In this document: positions 1 through 6,022 of the stretch, in pieces
Layout: the number at the start of each line of letters is the position of its first letter
How positions within the stretch are numbered: position 1 is the first letter of the stretch
Assembly: GCA_017454585.1 (NCBI GenBank)
Contig: JAFTCU010000099.1
Span: 1-6,022 of the forward strand
Length of the DNA stretch: 6,022 nucleotides
From: Thermoguttaceae bacterium
Lineage (GTDB): Bacteria; Planctomycetota; Planctomycetia; Pirellulales; Thermoguttaceae
Direction: 5' to 3'
Program-made: the position numbers and the translations under genes
Notes under the pieces: model-generated
Told to the model about the DNA's origin: nothing
Seen by the model: the letters and a program-made list of their open reading frames with translations, nothing else
Database searches by the model: none

Positions 1-21
1 CATGGAATTCTCCTTGAAGTG

Positions 22-51
22 TTGAAACTGGGAAAAATAATATAGTATAAA
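22..51 (+). promoter_or_regulatory. weak candidate promoter far upstream of the esterase gene
   Basis: TTGAAA at 22-27 and TATAAA at 46-51 are separated by 18 bases, each one mismatch from the sigma-70 consensus. Transcription would begin near 58 and give a leader of almost 200 bases that passes through the GC-rich hairpin at 91-108. AT-rich DNA throws up such matches by chance, and planctomycete promoters are poorly defined, so the candidate at 186-213 is preferred. Confidence 0.2.
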
Positions 52-90
52 ACTCTAGCATACCCGAAAAGCGGGAAAATTCAAGGGGCC

Positions 91-120
91 CCGGGGAAAA
101 ATCCTCGGTTCTTTGGCTTT
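91..120 (+). terminator. possible hairpin terminator of an upstream gene
   Basis: CCGGGG (91-96) can pair with CCTCGG (103-108) through one G-T wobble, leaving the six-base loop AAAAAT. A T-rich but interrupted tail follows (109-120). The GC block 85-96 (GGGGCCCCGGGG) also allows competing folds, and a small CCCG/CGGG hairpin lies just before it at 63-75. The arrangement resembles an intrinsic terminator for transcription entering from the left. It could instead be a leader structure if the promoter at 22-51 is used. The stem is short and the T-tract imperfect. Confidence 0.3.
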
Positions 121-139
121 TGACTGCATTTTAATATAA

Positions 140-182
140 TTTTTGTCTTTTTTTAGCTTTTTTCGATTTTTTTGTCCGTTTT
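140..182. promoter_or_regulatory. phased T-tracts, predicted curved DNA upstream of the promoter
   Basis: Five runs of T occur at 140-144, 148-154, 158-163, 167-173 and 179-182. Their centres lie at about 142, 151, 160.5, 170 and 180.5, so they repeat every 9 to 10.5 bases, close to one helical turn. A/T-tracts in phase with the helix are known to give intrinsic curvature. The last tract ends just before the proposed -35 element at 186-191, where curved or UP-like DNA can help RNA polymerase binding. A second -10-like TATAAT (135-140), with a poor TTGGCT (113-118) 16 bases before it, lies at the left edge. Confidence 0.45.
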
Positions 183-185
183 GTG

Positions 186-213
186 TGGAAATTTCTGCAA
201 ACCCATTTATAAT
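186..213 (+). promoter_or_regulatory. likely promoter of the PEP-CTERM esterase gene
   Basis: A perfect TATAAT (208-213) follows a weak TGGAAA (186-191, four of six matches) with 16 bases between. Transcription would start near 220, giving a leader of about 34 bases before the start codon, a normal length with the ribosome binding site inside it. The T-tract array directly upstream could compensate for the weak -35. The call rests on consensus matching alone. Confidence 0.4.
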
Positions 214-240
214 TTAAATTAAGTAAATGAAATAAAATAC

Positions 241-248
241 AAGGAGAT
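241..248 (+). promoter_or_regulatory. strong Shine-Dalgarno site
   Basis: AAGGAGAT lies 5 bases before the ATG at 254, with the GGAG core ending 7 bases before it. This is close to the ideal sequence and spacing for pairing with the 16S rRNA tail. It fixes the start of the esterase gene at 254, which the signal peptide beginning at that codon also supports. Confidence 0.85.
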
Positions 249-253
249 TTAAA

Positions 254-3200
254 ATGCTCAAACGAAACTGCGCCTTTTTTGGCTTTTCATTAATAATAAT
301 ACTGTGTGCGTTCAGTCTGACCGCGAAGGCGGAGATCGCGGACCAGTCCGGCCTGATGAACGGCTACCATACCGTGTACGAGCTGAGCCTCCCGACCAGT
401 ATGAACTATTCGACTACGGAACCGGCCTATTCGGTGGATAATACGGCCCGTCTTGCGGCGGACAATTATAAAATTGAAAAGATCGGGTACTATTTCTCCC
501 TGAAGTCCAGCGGCACCGATACGACCGAGTGGGTGGGGATCACGATGGACGCCTTCACGTCGGATTACACCAAAATGGGCGTTCCGACCTTCGGCAGCGG
601 CGCCGTTTTTCAGCAGTATGTCACGAACATGGCGTACAAATCCAACGCGGCCGCTCTGAATAACGGCACGATCAACGCTGCCTCAGGGATCAGGGTCAAG
701 AAGGGGAATATTGAGTTTTGGCCCAACAACTACAACGGCAACAATGCGTTAGACATTCCGAACGCTCAAACTAATTACGACTTTGGCGACACACGCGACG
801 GCGGCGGAAACTACGGCTCGATGCAGATCCACGACCACGAGAACAAGACCGTCGTGATGGCGATCAACAACTGGAACGGCGGCGGGAACTGCATGGGGAT
901 CGGGAACAACACCCAGTACTCCGGGAACAACCAGATCAATCCCGACTGGACGTTTGCGAATACAGCGAGCGTCTATTCCGACCGTCAGCTCGGCGTTTAC
1001 GTGAAATACCTCTTTGATGATGTTACGAATGGTCAGCGTGCCGCAGTGGAAACGGACTCGGCCAGGATGGAGCGCGTGTACCAGTACGAGGTTTCTCAAG
1101 GCGGTAACACTCCATCAGCGGACTTCACCGCCAATGTGAACAGCCTCTCGGGAATGCCGATCGACCGCGTGGGTTACTACTACCGCCTGACGAAGGGCAG
1201 TTCGGTCGATTACGCTTACGTTTCCTACGACGCGTTGGACAAGACCAGCCGAACGAAACTCGGAATTCCAGAAAAACAGAACTTTATGTTCCAGACTGGC
1301 GTGAAGAACATGACGGTCTATTCCAACGTCGCAAACGTTGAGAACGGCACCGGCCTGACCGGGAATGTGGAGATCTGGAGCACGGACTATGCAACGGCTA
1401 ACGGGGCCAACGTTCCCGGCGCAGACGGTAACACCTACGACTTCGGTGATACACCTTCAGGCAGTGGAAATGGTCACGGTTCATTCCAGATCCATAACAC
1501 AACCAAAGGACAAACCGTCATCGCCTATAATAACCACAGGGCACCCAATCCCAGCGTAGGGATTGGAAATAACCTATCTGGTCACCCTGATTGGACGTTC
1601 ATAACGAACGGGAACAATTACGACTCCGTGACGCTCGACGTTCTGGCATCTCCCGCGATCGCGCCGATGATGGCCGAGGCGACGAACGGCTCGCAGTATT
1701 CCGTGGTCCAAGGGCTGCGCCTGACCACACAAATGGAGACCAACTGGAATAGCACAAATACGCTGAAATACGACATCGTCGATAACGCGGCGGCTATGAA
1801 AACCGATGGCATCATGTTTGACCGCATCGGTTACTACATCGAATACGCGCCGACCTACGACAGCGAACTGCATTACGCGTTCGTCTCCATGGACGCTTTC
1901 ACCGATGACATTGCGAAAATCGGCGTTCCGAATGTACAGTCCGGCATTTTCTGGCAGAGGACCGTCAAGAATCTGGAAGTCAGCACGAACGTACCGGCCA
2001 ATGAGGGGATCATCACCGCCGGCAAGTTCCATCAGGGCTACCTGGAATTCTGGCCCAGTAATTACGGTCAGGCCAAAGGCAACGTGATCACTGCGGGGAG
2101 CGGCGATGTGTTCGACATCAACGACTCGGGAGCTTCGACCGCTGCGGGGCACGGCAGTATGCAGGTCCACAACCTGGATAAAGAAGAAACGGTTTTTTCC
2201 GTCTGCCATTTCAACGGTGGAAAATCTTATGGAGCCGGTACGAACCCGAAAGCATCCACGAATTCAGGCGACGGCCAGAGAGACTGGACTTTCGACTATT
2301 CTCGCCAGGATTACAAAATCGCGAACATTTATACCTTCGTGCGTGAATCCGACGCCGTGCTGACGCTCGACGATTCCTCGTACAAAGGCTTCTACCAGCG
2401 CCACGACGATCAGGCGACGGTGACTCTTGCCGGCTCGATCAAGCTGGCCGACGGCGCGAGCTTCGACAAAATTCAGGTCTCCAGCGACGGCACCAACTGG
2501 ACCGATCTGGACGTCAGCGGCACGAACTATTCCGGCTCCATTGATGTGGACAGCGGGTGGCACTACCTGGACGTCCGCGCGGTGGATGAGTCCGGAAAGG
2601 TCATGACGAGTACCAGCACCAACAGAATTGGCGTCGGTGATATTTTCATCACAGCCGGGCAGTCGAACTCCACTAACTGCGGTGACGCGCCTCAGAGCAC
2701 CGTTTCCGGGAACGTCGTTTCCCTGAATCTGACCACGGGGAAATGGGACGTCGCGAACGACCCGCAGCCGGTCACGATCAACGGGAAAGGCGACGGCAGC
2801 AACCGCGGCTCGACGTGGCCGGCGTTCGGTGATGCGCTTTCCGAATTGACGGGCGTCCCGGTCGGGATCGTTTCGGTCGGCTGGTCCGGAAGCAGCGTCC
2901 AGCAATGGAACCCGGACAATGTCGATACATCGGCGGAGGGCTGGGATGACATCGGTTATACCGCTGGCGATCAGACGCTTTACGGCCGTCTCGCGCTGGC
3001 GATTCAGGAACTGGATGGCGATTTCACGGGCGTTCTGTGGCATCAGGGCGAATCGAACCGTGGTGACACGAATTACGCGAGCAAGCTGGAATCCCTGATC
3101 GAAGCCTCGTGGCAGTTCGCGAACGAAAACTTCGACACAGACCGCTTCCCGTGGATGGTGGCTCTGGTCTCGGCGAACGGCAACGAGCAGCTTGATGATG

Positions 3201-3481
3201 TGGTGCGTGAGCAGCAGCTCATGGTCATCAACAATTACGACGAAGTGTTCCAGGGCCCCGACTCCGACCTGCTTCTTGGCGATTACCGCGGACTTGGCAA
3301 TAACCACATCCACTTCAGTGAGCTGGGGCTTTTGACCCTTGGTCAGATGTGGGCGTTGCAATACGCCAACGATGTCATGGGCATCCCAGAGCCGTCCACG
3401 TGGGCTTTGTTGCTTATCGGAGTAGGGATACTGTTTGGATTCCGAGAAAGAAAACGTCATTTTCATAAAAATTTGGCCTGA
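254..3481 (+). CDS. exported PEP-CTERM sialate O-acetylesterase-like protein with three N-terminal repeats
   Basis: Predicted secreted carbohydrate esterase of 1075 residues. Residues 1-26 form a signal peptide (basic start, hydrophobic core at 8-22, cleavage after AKA at 24-26). Three diverged modules follow at about 38-254, 273-464 and 482-696; I do not recognise their family. Residues 703-792 look Ig-like (beta-rich, SSDGTNWTDL at 743-752). The SASA-type SGNH hydrolase covers about 795-1040. It has DIFITAGQSN with nucleophile Ser804, VGWSGSSVQQW (875-885), VLWHQGESN (927-935) and HIHFSELG with catalytic His1020. The residue three before that His, usually Asp, is Asn1017. The tail is a PEP-CTERM signal: PEP at 1045-1047, a hydrophobic helix to 1062, then RERKR. 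In known systems exosortase recognises this signal at the inner membrane. Known SASA members deacetylate sialic acids or xylan; the substrate here is unknown. The start is fixed by the strong ribosome binding site. Family assignment is firm, substrate and repeat role are not. Confidence 0.95.
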   Translation: MLKRNCAFFGFSLIIILCAFSLTAKAEIADQSGLMNGYHTVYELSLPTSMNYSTTEPAYSVDNTARLAADNYKIEKIGYYFSLKSSGTDTTEWVGITMDAFTSDYTKMGVPTFGSGAVFQQYVTNMAYKSNAAALNNGTINAASGIRVKKGNIEFWPNNYNGNNALDIPNAQTNYDFGDTRDGGGNYGSMQIHDHENKTVVMAINNWNGGGNCMGIGNNTQYSGNNQINPDWTFANTASVYSDRQLGVYVKYLFDDVTNGQRAAVETDSARMERVYQYEVSQGGNTPSADFTANVNSLSGMPIDRVGYYYRLTKGSSVDYAYVSYDALDKTSRTKLGIPEKQNFMFQTGVKNMTVYSNVANVENGTGLTGNVEIWSTDYATANGANVPGADGNTYDFGDTPSGSGNGHGSFQIHNTTKGQTVIAYNNHRAPNPSVGIGNNLSGHPDWTFITNGNNYDSVTLDVLASPAIAPMMAEATNGSQYSVVQGLRLTTQMETNWNSTNTLKYDIVDNAAAMKTDGIMFDRIGYYIEYAPTYDSELHYAFVSMDAFTDDIAKIGVPNVQSGIFWQRTVKNLEVSTNVPANEGIITAGKFHQGYLEFWPSNYGQAKGNVITAGSGDVFDINDSGASTAAGHGSMQVHNLDKEETVFSVCHFNGGKSYGAGTNPKASTNSGDGQRDWTFDYSRQDYKIANIYTFVRESDAVLTLDDSSYKGFYQRHDDQATVTLAGSIKLADGASFDKIQVSSDGTNWTDLDVSGTNYSGSIDVDSGWHYLDVRAVDESGKVMTSTSTNRIGVGDIFITAGQSNSTNCGDAPQSTVSGNVVSLNLTTGKWDVANDPQPVTINGKGDGSNRGSTWPAFGDALSELTGVPVGIVSVGWSGSSVQQWNPDNVDTSAEGWDDIGYTAGDQTLYGRLALAIQELDGDFTGVLWHQGESNRGDTNYASKLESLIEASWQFANENFDTDRFPWMVALVSANGNEQLDDVVREQQLMVINNYDEVFQGPDSDLLLGDYRGLGNNHIHFSELGLLTLGQMWALQYANDVMGIPEPSTWALLLIGVGILFGFRERKRHFHKNLA
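365..1015 (+). repeat. module repeat 1 of the esterase (residues 38-254)
   Basis: This is the first of three tandem protein-level copies. Its landmarks in order are IEKIGYY (74-80), MDAFTSDYTKMGVP (98-111), VFQQYVTNM (118-126), GNIEFWPNNY (151-160), YDFGDT (175-180), GSMQIHDH (188-195) and PDWTF (230-234). The pattern is rich in Gly, Asn and aromatics, which suggests a beta-sandwich or lectin-like fold (inference). I cannot place it in a named family. The copies are far apart at DNA level, so the duplication is old. Confidence 0.8.
1070..1645 (+). repeat. module repeat 2 of the esterase (residues 273-464)
   Basis: The same landmarks return in the same order: IDRVGYYYRL (303-312), YDALDKTSRTKLGIP (325-339), MFQTGVKNM (345-353), GNVEIWSTDY (370-379), YDFGDT (395-400), GHGSFQIHN (407-415) and HPDWTF (444-449). 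It is the shortest copy. EFWP.NY becomes EIWSTDY and MQ becomes FQ, while YDFGDT is kept exactly. Confidence 0.8.
1697..2341 (+). repeat. module repeat 3 of the esterase (residues 482-696)
   Basis: Landmarks are FDRIGYYIEY (522-531), MDAFTDDIAKIGVP (546-559), FWQRTVKNL (566-574), GYLEFWPSNY (595-604), FDIND (620-624), GHGSMQVHN (632-640) and RDWTF (676-680). In the blocks MDAFT...GVP and EFWP.NY it is closer to copy 1 than to copy 2. The acidic YDFGD block has drifted to FDIND. It ends just before the Ig-like region. Confidence 0.8.
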
Positions 3482-3483
3482 TT

Positions 3484-3509
3484 AACTCTGTCTCCCCCTT
3501 TACAGAGTT
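3484..3509 (+). terminator. hairpin just after the esterase stop codon
   Basis: AACTCTGT (3484-3491) and ACAGAGTT (3502-3509) are perfect inverted repeats of 8 bases around a 10-base pyrimidine-rich loop, starting 2 bases after the TGA. No T-tract follows (the next bases are TGAAAAG), so it is not a classical intrinsic terminator. It could protect the mRNA 3' end, pause polymerase, or be a protein site. Its right arm overlaps the -35 of the next promoter candidate. Confidence 0.35.
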
Positions 3510-3527
3510 TGAAAAGCGTTGTAAAAT
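3499..3527 (+). promoter_or_regulatory. candidate promoter of the J-like/toroid membrane protein gene
   Basis: TTTACA (3499-3504) and TAAAAT (3522-3527) each differ from the sigma-70 consensus at one base and are separated by the optimal 17 bases. Transcription would start near 3534, about 88 bases before the ATG at 3622. This argues that the second gene can be transcribed apart from the esterase. The evidence is consensus matching in a short AT-rich spacer. Confidence 0.4.
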
Positions 3528-3621
3528 AAAAATATTCATCCCGGAAAGTTGTTTTCAGGACGAACTGGCAAAAGAGTCCGCTGCAAGATTTAAAGAAGAT
3601 TCACCCGCACAAGAGTTCATT

Positions 3622-6022
3622 ATGTCGAACACATTTGATCCGTATCATACCTGGTTAGGAATTGCTCCATCGGAGCAGCCGCCGAACCACTACCGCCTTT
3701 TGGGTATCGCTCTGTTCGAGGAGAGCAGGGACGTGATCTCCAACGCGGCTGACCGGCAGATGGCTCATATTCGAACTTTCCAAAGCGGCAAACACTCTGC
3801 CGAATCGCAAAAGCTTCTCAACGAGCTTTCCGCGGCGCGAGTGACACTTCTCGACCCCAAAAAACGCGCGGAATATGATGCTAAACTTAAAGCTGCGATG
3901 TATCCTCCAAGGCCCACGTATCAGATGGGAATGGGTCAGCCGATGCCTCCGCAGCAGATGCGAATGGGTGGAGGGGCTATTCCTCCCGCACCACCTGCGC
4001 GTCCTGCGCCTCCTCCGCCTCCAGTACCGCCCGCTCCACCCGCGCCGCCGATCATTGGAGCGTCACCTGCGAAACATTCGTCCAAAAAGCACTCGCATTC
4101 GAATGACGATTCAACCAAATTATATGTTGCAATCGGCCTTATCGCGGTGGCAATTATCGCCCTTGCCGTGATGATCTCTTCCGGCTCCAAATCGAAACCG
4201 GAGCAGATTGCCCAGACGCAGAATACGTCCAACGAAGATTCGGGGGGCATCAACCTCGACGAATTCAGTATGGACGATGTCGAAGAACTGCCGGAACGTT
4301 CGGTTCAGGAGCATATTCTGGATAATCCCACGCCGGGTACAGTGAAGAAATCCGCAAAGGAAAACCCTGCCCCTAAAGCTGAGGCGACGAAAGAAAAACC
4401 AGCCGAAACTTCATCAGTCGGGACGGAACCTGAAAGCACGGCTAAAGTGAAGGACGATTCGGTCGAAACCACCGAACAGTCTGCCGCTGTGGACACTCAG
4501 GAAGACGAAGATTCCGAAGCCGTTGAAGACGATGAAAAGGCGGAGGAAACCAAAGAAAACAGCGAGGAAGAAGAAACTGCCAAACCGGAAAAAGCCCCAA
4601 CCGAGCCGAAAGCGGAAGAGAAAACCGATTCCGGGATCTCGAACGACGAAATCAGGAAACTTGGAACGGGTGTTTCACTCTGGTTGGAACCCAAGCGTGA
4701 GACCATGCTGAAATTCTACGGCGCCAGTGATCAGGTCCAGCCTGAAATTGAACTGGCGGTGGAATGGCTGAACGACAAAATGATCCGTAACGCCAAACAG
4801 GGTGTCGCTTGCTGGTCCTTTGACCACTCACTCGCCAAAAAGGGCGCGGGGTTCAAGAAAGTCCAAAATCCAGGTTTGGCCAAGCAGAATTTGATCTCTG
4901 CCACGTCGCTTGCGCTGATGGCGATTTTCGGCTCGGGCCAGATTGACCAGAAAGAGAAACAAAACTACTCCAAGGCAATTTCGTTCCTGATGTTCAACGC
5001 CAAACCTGCCAGTGACGAACAGGTTCTTCCGGCAGATTACGCCCATGCCAAAAAGCTGGAAGCGTCCCTGGTCATTGAGGAAAACGAAAACGCTGCATTC
5101 CACCCGCACGCGTGGGGCACAACCGCAGTTTGCAATTATATCGCGCTCACTCATCAAATAAATGACCGCAAGGAAAAGAACCTGGAACTGTACGAGATTT
5201 TCGCCAAGGCGCTGGTCCGTCACATTGCCCGACAGCAGAACGTCGATGGTGGTTTCCCCAAGGTGGAACGTGGCTTAAACGTGGACTGCATGCTCAAGAC
5301 CCGTAAGGCGGAAAATGTGTCGGCCATCACTTCGACGGTCTGGAATCTCATCGCTCTGCAAGCGGCAAAGGCCGCGGAAATCCCGGTTTCCAAAGACACG
5401 ATTGAGAAGGCCAATGATTACCTCGCCAAGGAAATCAAGAAAATTCATGTTCAGCACAAGAATTTTGTAGGCCTGACCAAGCTGGAACTTCGTGAAATTC
5501 GGACGGCACTGTTCGGGATACAGATTTTTGGAGAGGATTTCCCAACGTACCTGGAATCTGTGGCTCTTTTGGAGCAAATTCTGGCGGTGTACGACGAAAC
5601 CCAGCTTCAGGAAAACTTCATTTGCTCGATGTATGCGCGTGATTTGCGCAGCGACTCATGGAAAAAATGGCGTGAAAAGGTCATTGATCCGTACCTGAAA
5701 GCGCAGTGCACGAACAAACTGGAAAAGGGAAGCTGGTATTATTCGGGCGAAGTAATCAATGACGAAGGCGGCCGTTTGTACTGCACGGCCATGACTGCGC
5801 TGATTTTGGAGAGTTTCTACCGTAACGCACCCACACGTCCGCTGGATGAGTGGGAAACTGCACTGGAAGAAGTCGTCATTCCCACCCCTGATTCTGCTCC
5901 CGCCGCAGCTCCTGCAGCCACTCCAGCCAAGCCAAAAGAGTCTGCGAAGGCCGAAGAGGAAGCTCCGCAGGAATCGTTCCTTGGGGAAGGTCAAGAGTTG
6001 GAACTTAGTACGGGTGACGACG
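3622..6022 (+). CDS. membrane protein with planctomycete J-like head and toroid domain (3' end cut by window)
   Basis: Only 800 residues are visible, with no stop before the edge. Residues 5-90 are the J-domain-like module often seen at the start of planctomycete proteins: FDPYHTWLGI (5-14), PNHYRLLGI (21-29), LLDPKKRAEYD (76-86). The HPD triad that DnaJ proteins need to stimulate DnaK is absent; HIR (49-51) sits near that place. A Pro/Met/Gly-rich stretch (95-148) and a basic patch (KHSSKKHSH, 151-159) precede one membrane helix (167-186), suggesting head in the cytoplasm and the rest outside. Residues 195-345 are an acidic Glu/Lys/Thr-rich linker. Residues 348-735 are helical with prenyltransferase/squalene-cyclase-like signatures: GVACWSF (394-400), QQNVDGGFP (538-546), GSWYYSG (703-709), LYCTAMTALILESFYR (719-734). 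No DxDD motif is seen in the domain, so cyclase activity is doubtful. A Pro/Ala-rich stretch (752-772) leads beyond the edge. The start is the first in-frame ATG, with a weak AAGAG at 3611-3615. Function unknown. Confidence 0.92.
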   Translation, partial: MSNTFDPYHTWLGIAPSEQPPNHYRLLGIALFEESRDVISNAADRQMAHIRTFQSGKHSAESQKLLNELSAARVTLLDPKKRAEYDAKLKAAMYPPRPTYQMGMGQPMPPQQMRMGGGAIPPAPPARPAPPPPPVPPAPPAPPIIGASPAKHSSKKHSHSNDDSTKLYVAIGLIAVAIIALAVMISSGSKSKPEQIAQTQNTSNEDSGGINLDEFSMDDVEELPERSVQEHILDNPTPGTVKKSAKENPAPKAEATKEKPAETSSVGTEPESTAKVKDDSVETTEQSAAVDTQEDEDSEAVEDDEKAEETKENSEEEETAKPEKAPTEPKAEEKTDSGISNDEIRKLGTGVSLWLEPKRETMLKFYGASDQVQPEIELAVEWLNDKMIRNAKQGVACWSFDHSLAKKGAGFKKVQNPGLAKQNLISATSLALMAIFGSGQIDQKEKQNYSKAISFLMFNAKPASDEQVLPADYAHAKKLEASLVIEENENAAFHPHAWGTTAVCNYIALTHQINDRKEKNLELYEIFAKALVRHIARQQNVDGGFPKVERGLNVDCMLKTRKAENVSAITSTVWNLIALQAAKAAEIPVSKDTIEKANDYLAKEIKKIHVQHKNFVGLTKLELREIRTALFGIQIFGEDFPTYLESVALLEQILAVYDETQLQENFICSMYARDLRSDSWKKWREKVIDPYLKAQCTNKLEKGSWYYSGEVINDEGGRLYCTAMTALILESFYRNAPTRPLDEWETALEEVVIPTPDSAPAAAPAATPAKPKESAKAEEEAPQESFLGEGQELELSTGDD

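Noticed and set aside
1..45. Fourteen open codons ending in TAG at 43-45, perhaps the tail of a gene to the left.
   Set aside because: Too short to show coding character, with no recognisable motif. An end to an upstream gene here would fit the hairpin at 91-108, but the reading frame cannot be supported.
227..235. ATGAAATAA, a two-codon upstream open frame in the esterase leader.
   Set aside because: It has no Shine-Dalgarno sequence of its own and lies in AT-rich DNA where such triplets are expected by chance.
1574..2209. A 211-codon reverse-strand open frame opposite repeats 2 and 3.
   Set aside because: It shows no domain and lies wholly within the well-supported forward gene.
2264..3466. 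A 400-codon open frame on the reverse strand opposite the esterase domain.
   Set aside because: The forward frame has a clear signal peptide, catalytic motifs and sorting tail. The reverse translation is rich in Arg, Val and His with no recognisable domain, and arises from codon bias on the coding strand.
3469..3621. The frame of the second gene is open upstream of 3622, back to the stop at 3466, which could suggest a longer N-terminus.
   Set aside because: It contains no ATG, GTG or TTG start, only an unlikely CTG at 3478 that overlaps the end of the esterase gene. The known J-like module begins right at the ATG at 3622.
3936..4253. A reverse-strand frame with a Gly-rich run that looks like a low-complexity protein.
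   Set aside because: It is the complement of the Pro-codon run in the forward gene, where CC-rich codons read as GG-rich on the other strand.
4663..5826. The toroid as a functional squalene-hopene cyclase.
   Set aside because: No DxDD motif is seen, QW-type repeats are poorly kept, and fusion to a J-like head is not typical of cyclases.

Overview
The window looks like chromosomal DNA from a member of the Planctomycetota, most likely of the Pirellulales type. The strongest evidence is the start of the second gene. It opens with a short signature (FDPYH.WLGI, then EQPPNHYRLLGI, then LLDPKKRAEYD) that I know as an N-terminal J-domain-like module of many planctomycete proteins. The PEP-CTERM tail and the large multidomain secreted esterase in the first gene fit a polysaccharide-degrading bacterium of the Planctomycetota, Verrucomicrobiota and Lentisphaerota group. 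Genus, species and habitat cannot be read from the sequence.

Layout. Positions 1-253 are a non-coding, AT-rich leader. It holds a GC-rich hairpin (91-108) that may end transcription from the left, a series of T-runs spaced about 9-10 bases apart (140-182) that should bend the DNA, a likely promoter (-10 at 208-213) and a strong ribosome binding site (241-248). Positions 254-3481 are one large gene for a 1075-residue exported protein. In order it has a signal peptide, three diverged copies of a module of about 190-220 residues that I cannot name, an Ig-like region, an SGNH-type sialate O-acetylesterase (SASA) domain with its Ser and His motifs, and a C-terminal PEP-CTERM sorting signal. Positions 3482-3621 are a short spacer with an 8-bp perfect hairpin and a good promoter candidate. 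Positions 3622-6022 hold a second gene on the same strand, cut by the right edge. Its 800 visible residues are a J-like domain without HPD, a proline-rich stretch, one membrane helix, a long acidic linker and a helical domain resembling the prenyltransferase/squalene-cyclase alpha/alpha toroid.

Working together. Both genes point to envelope functions. The first should be an exported, exosortase-processed esterase that removes acetyl groups from glycans, with the three repeats as probable glycan-binding or adhesive parts. The second should be an inner-membrane protein with a cytoplasmic J-like head and a periplasmic toroid. The spacer, hairpin and separate promoter candidate suggest independent transcription, so a shared pathway is not established. 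No RNA genes, CRISPR arrays, insertion sequences or attachment sites were seen. The long reverse-strand open frames inside both genes are shadows.
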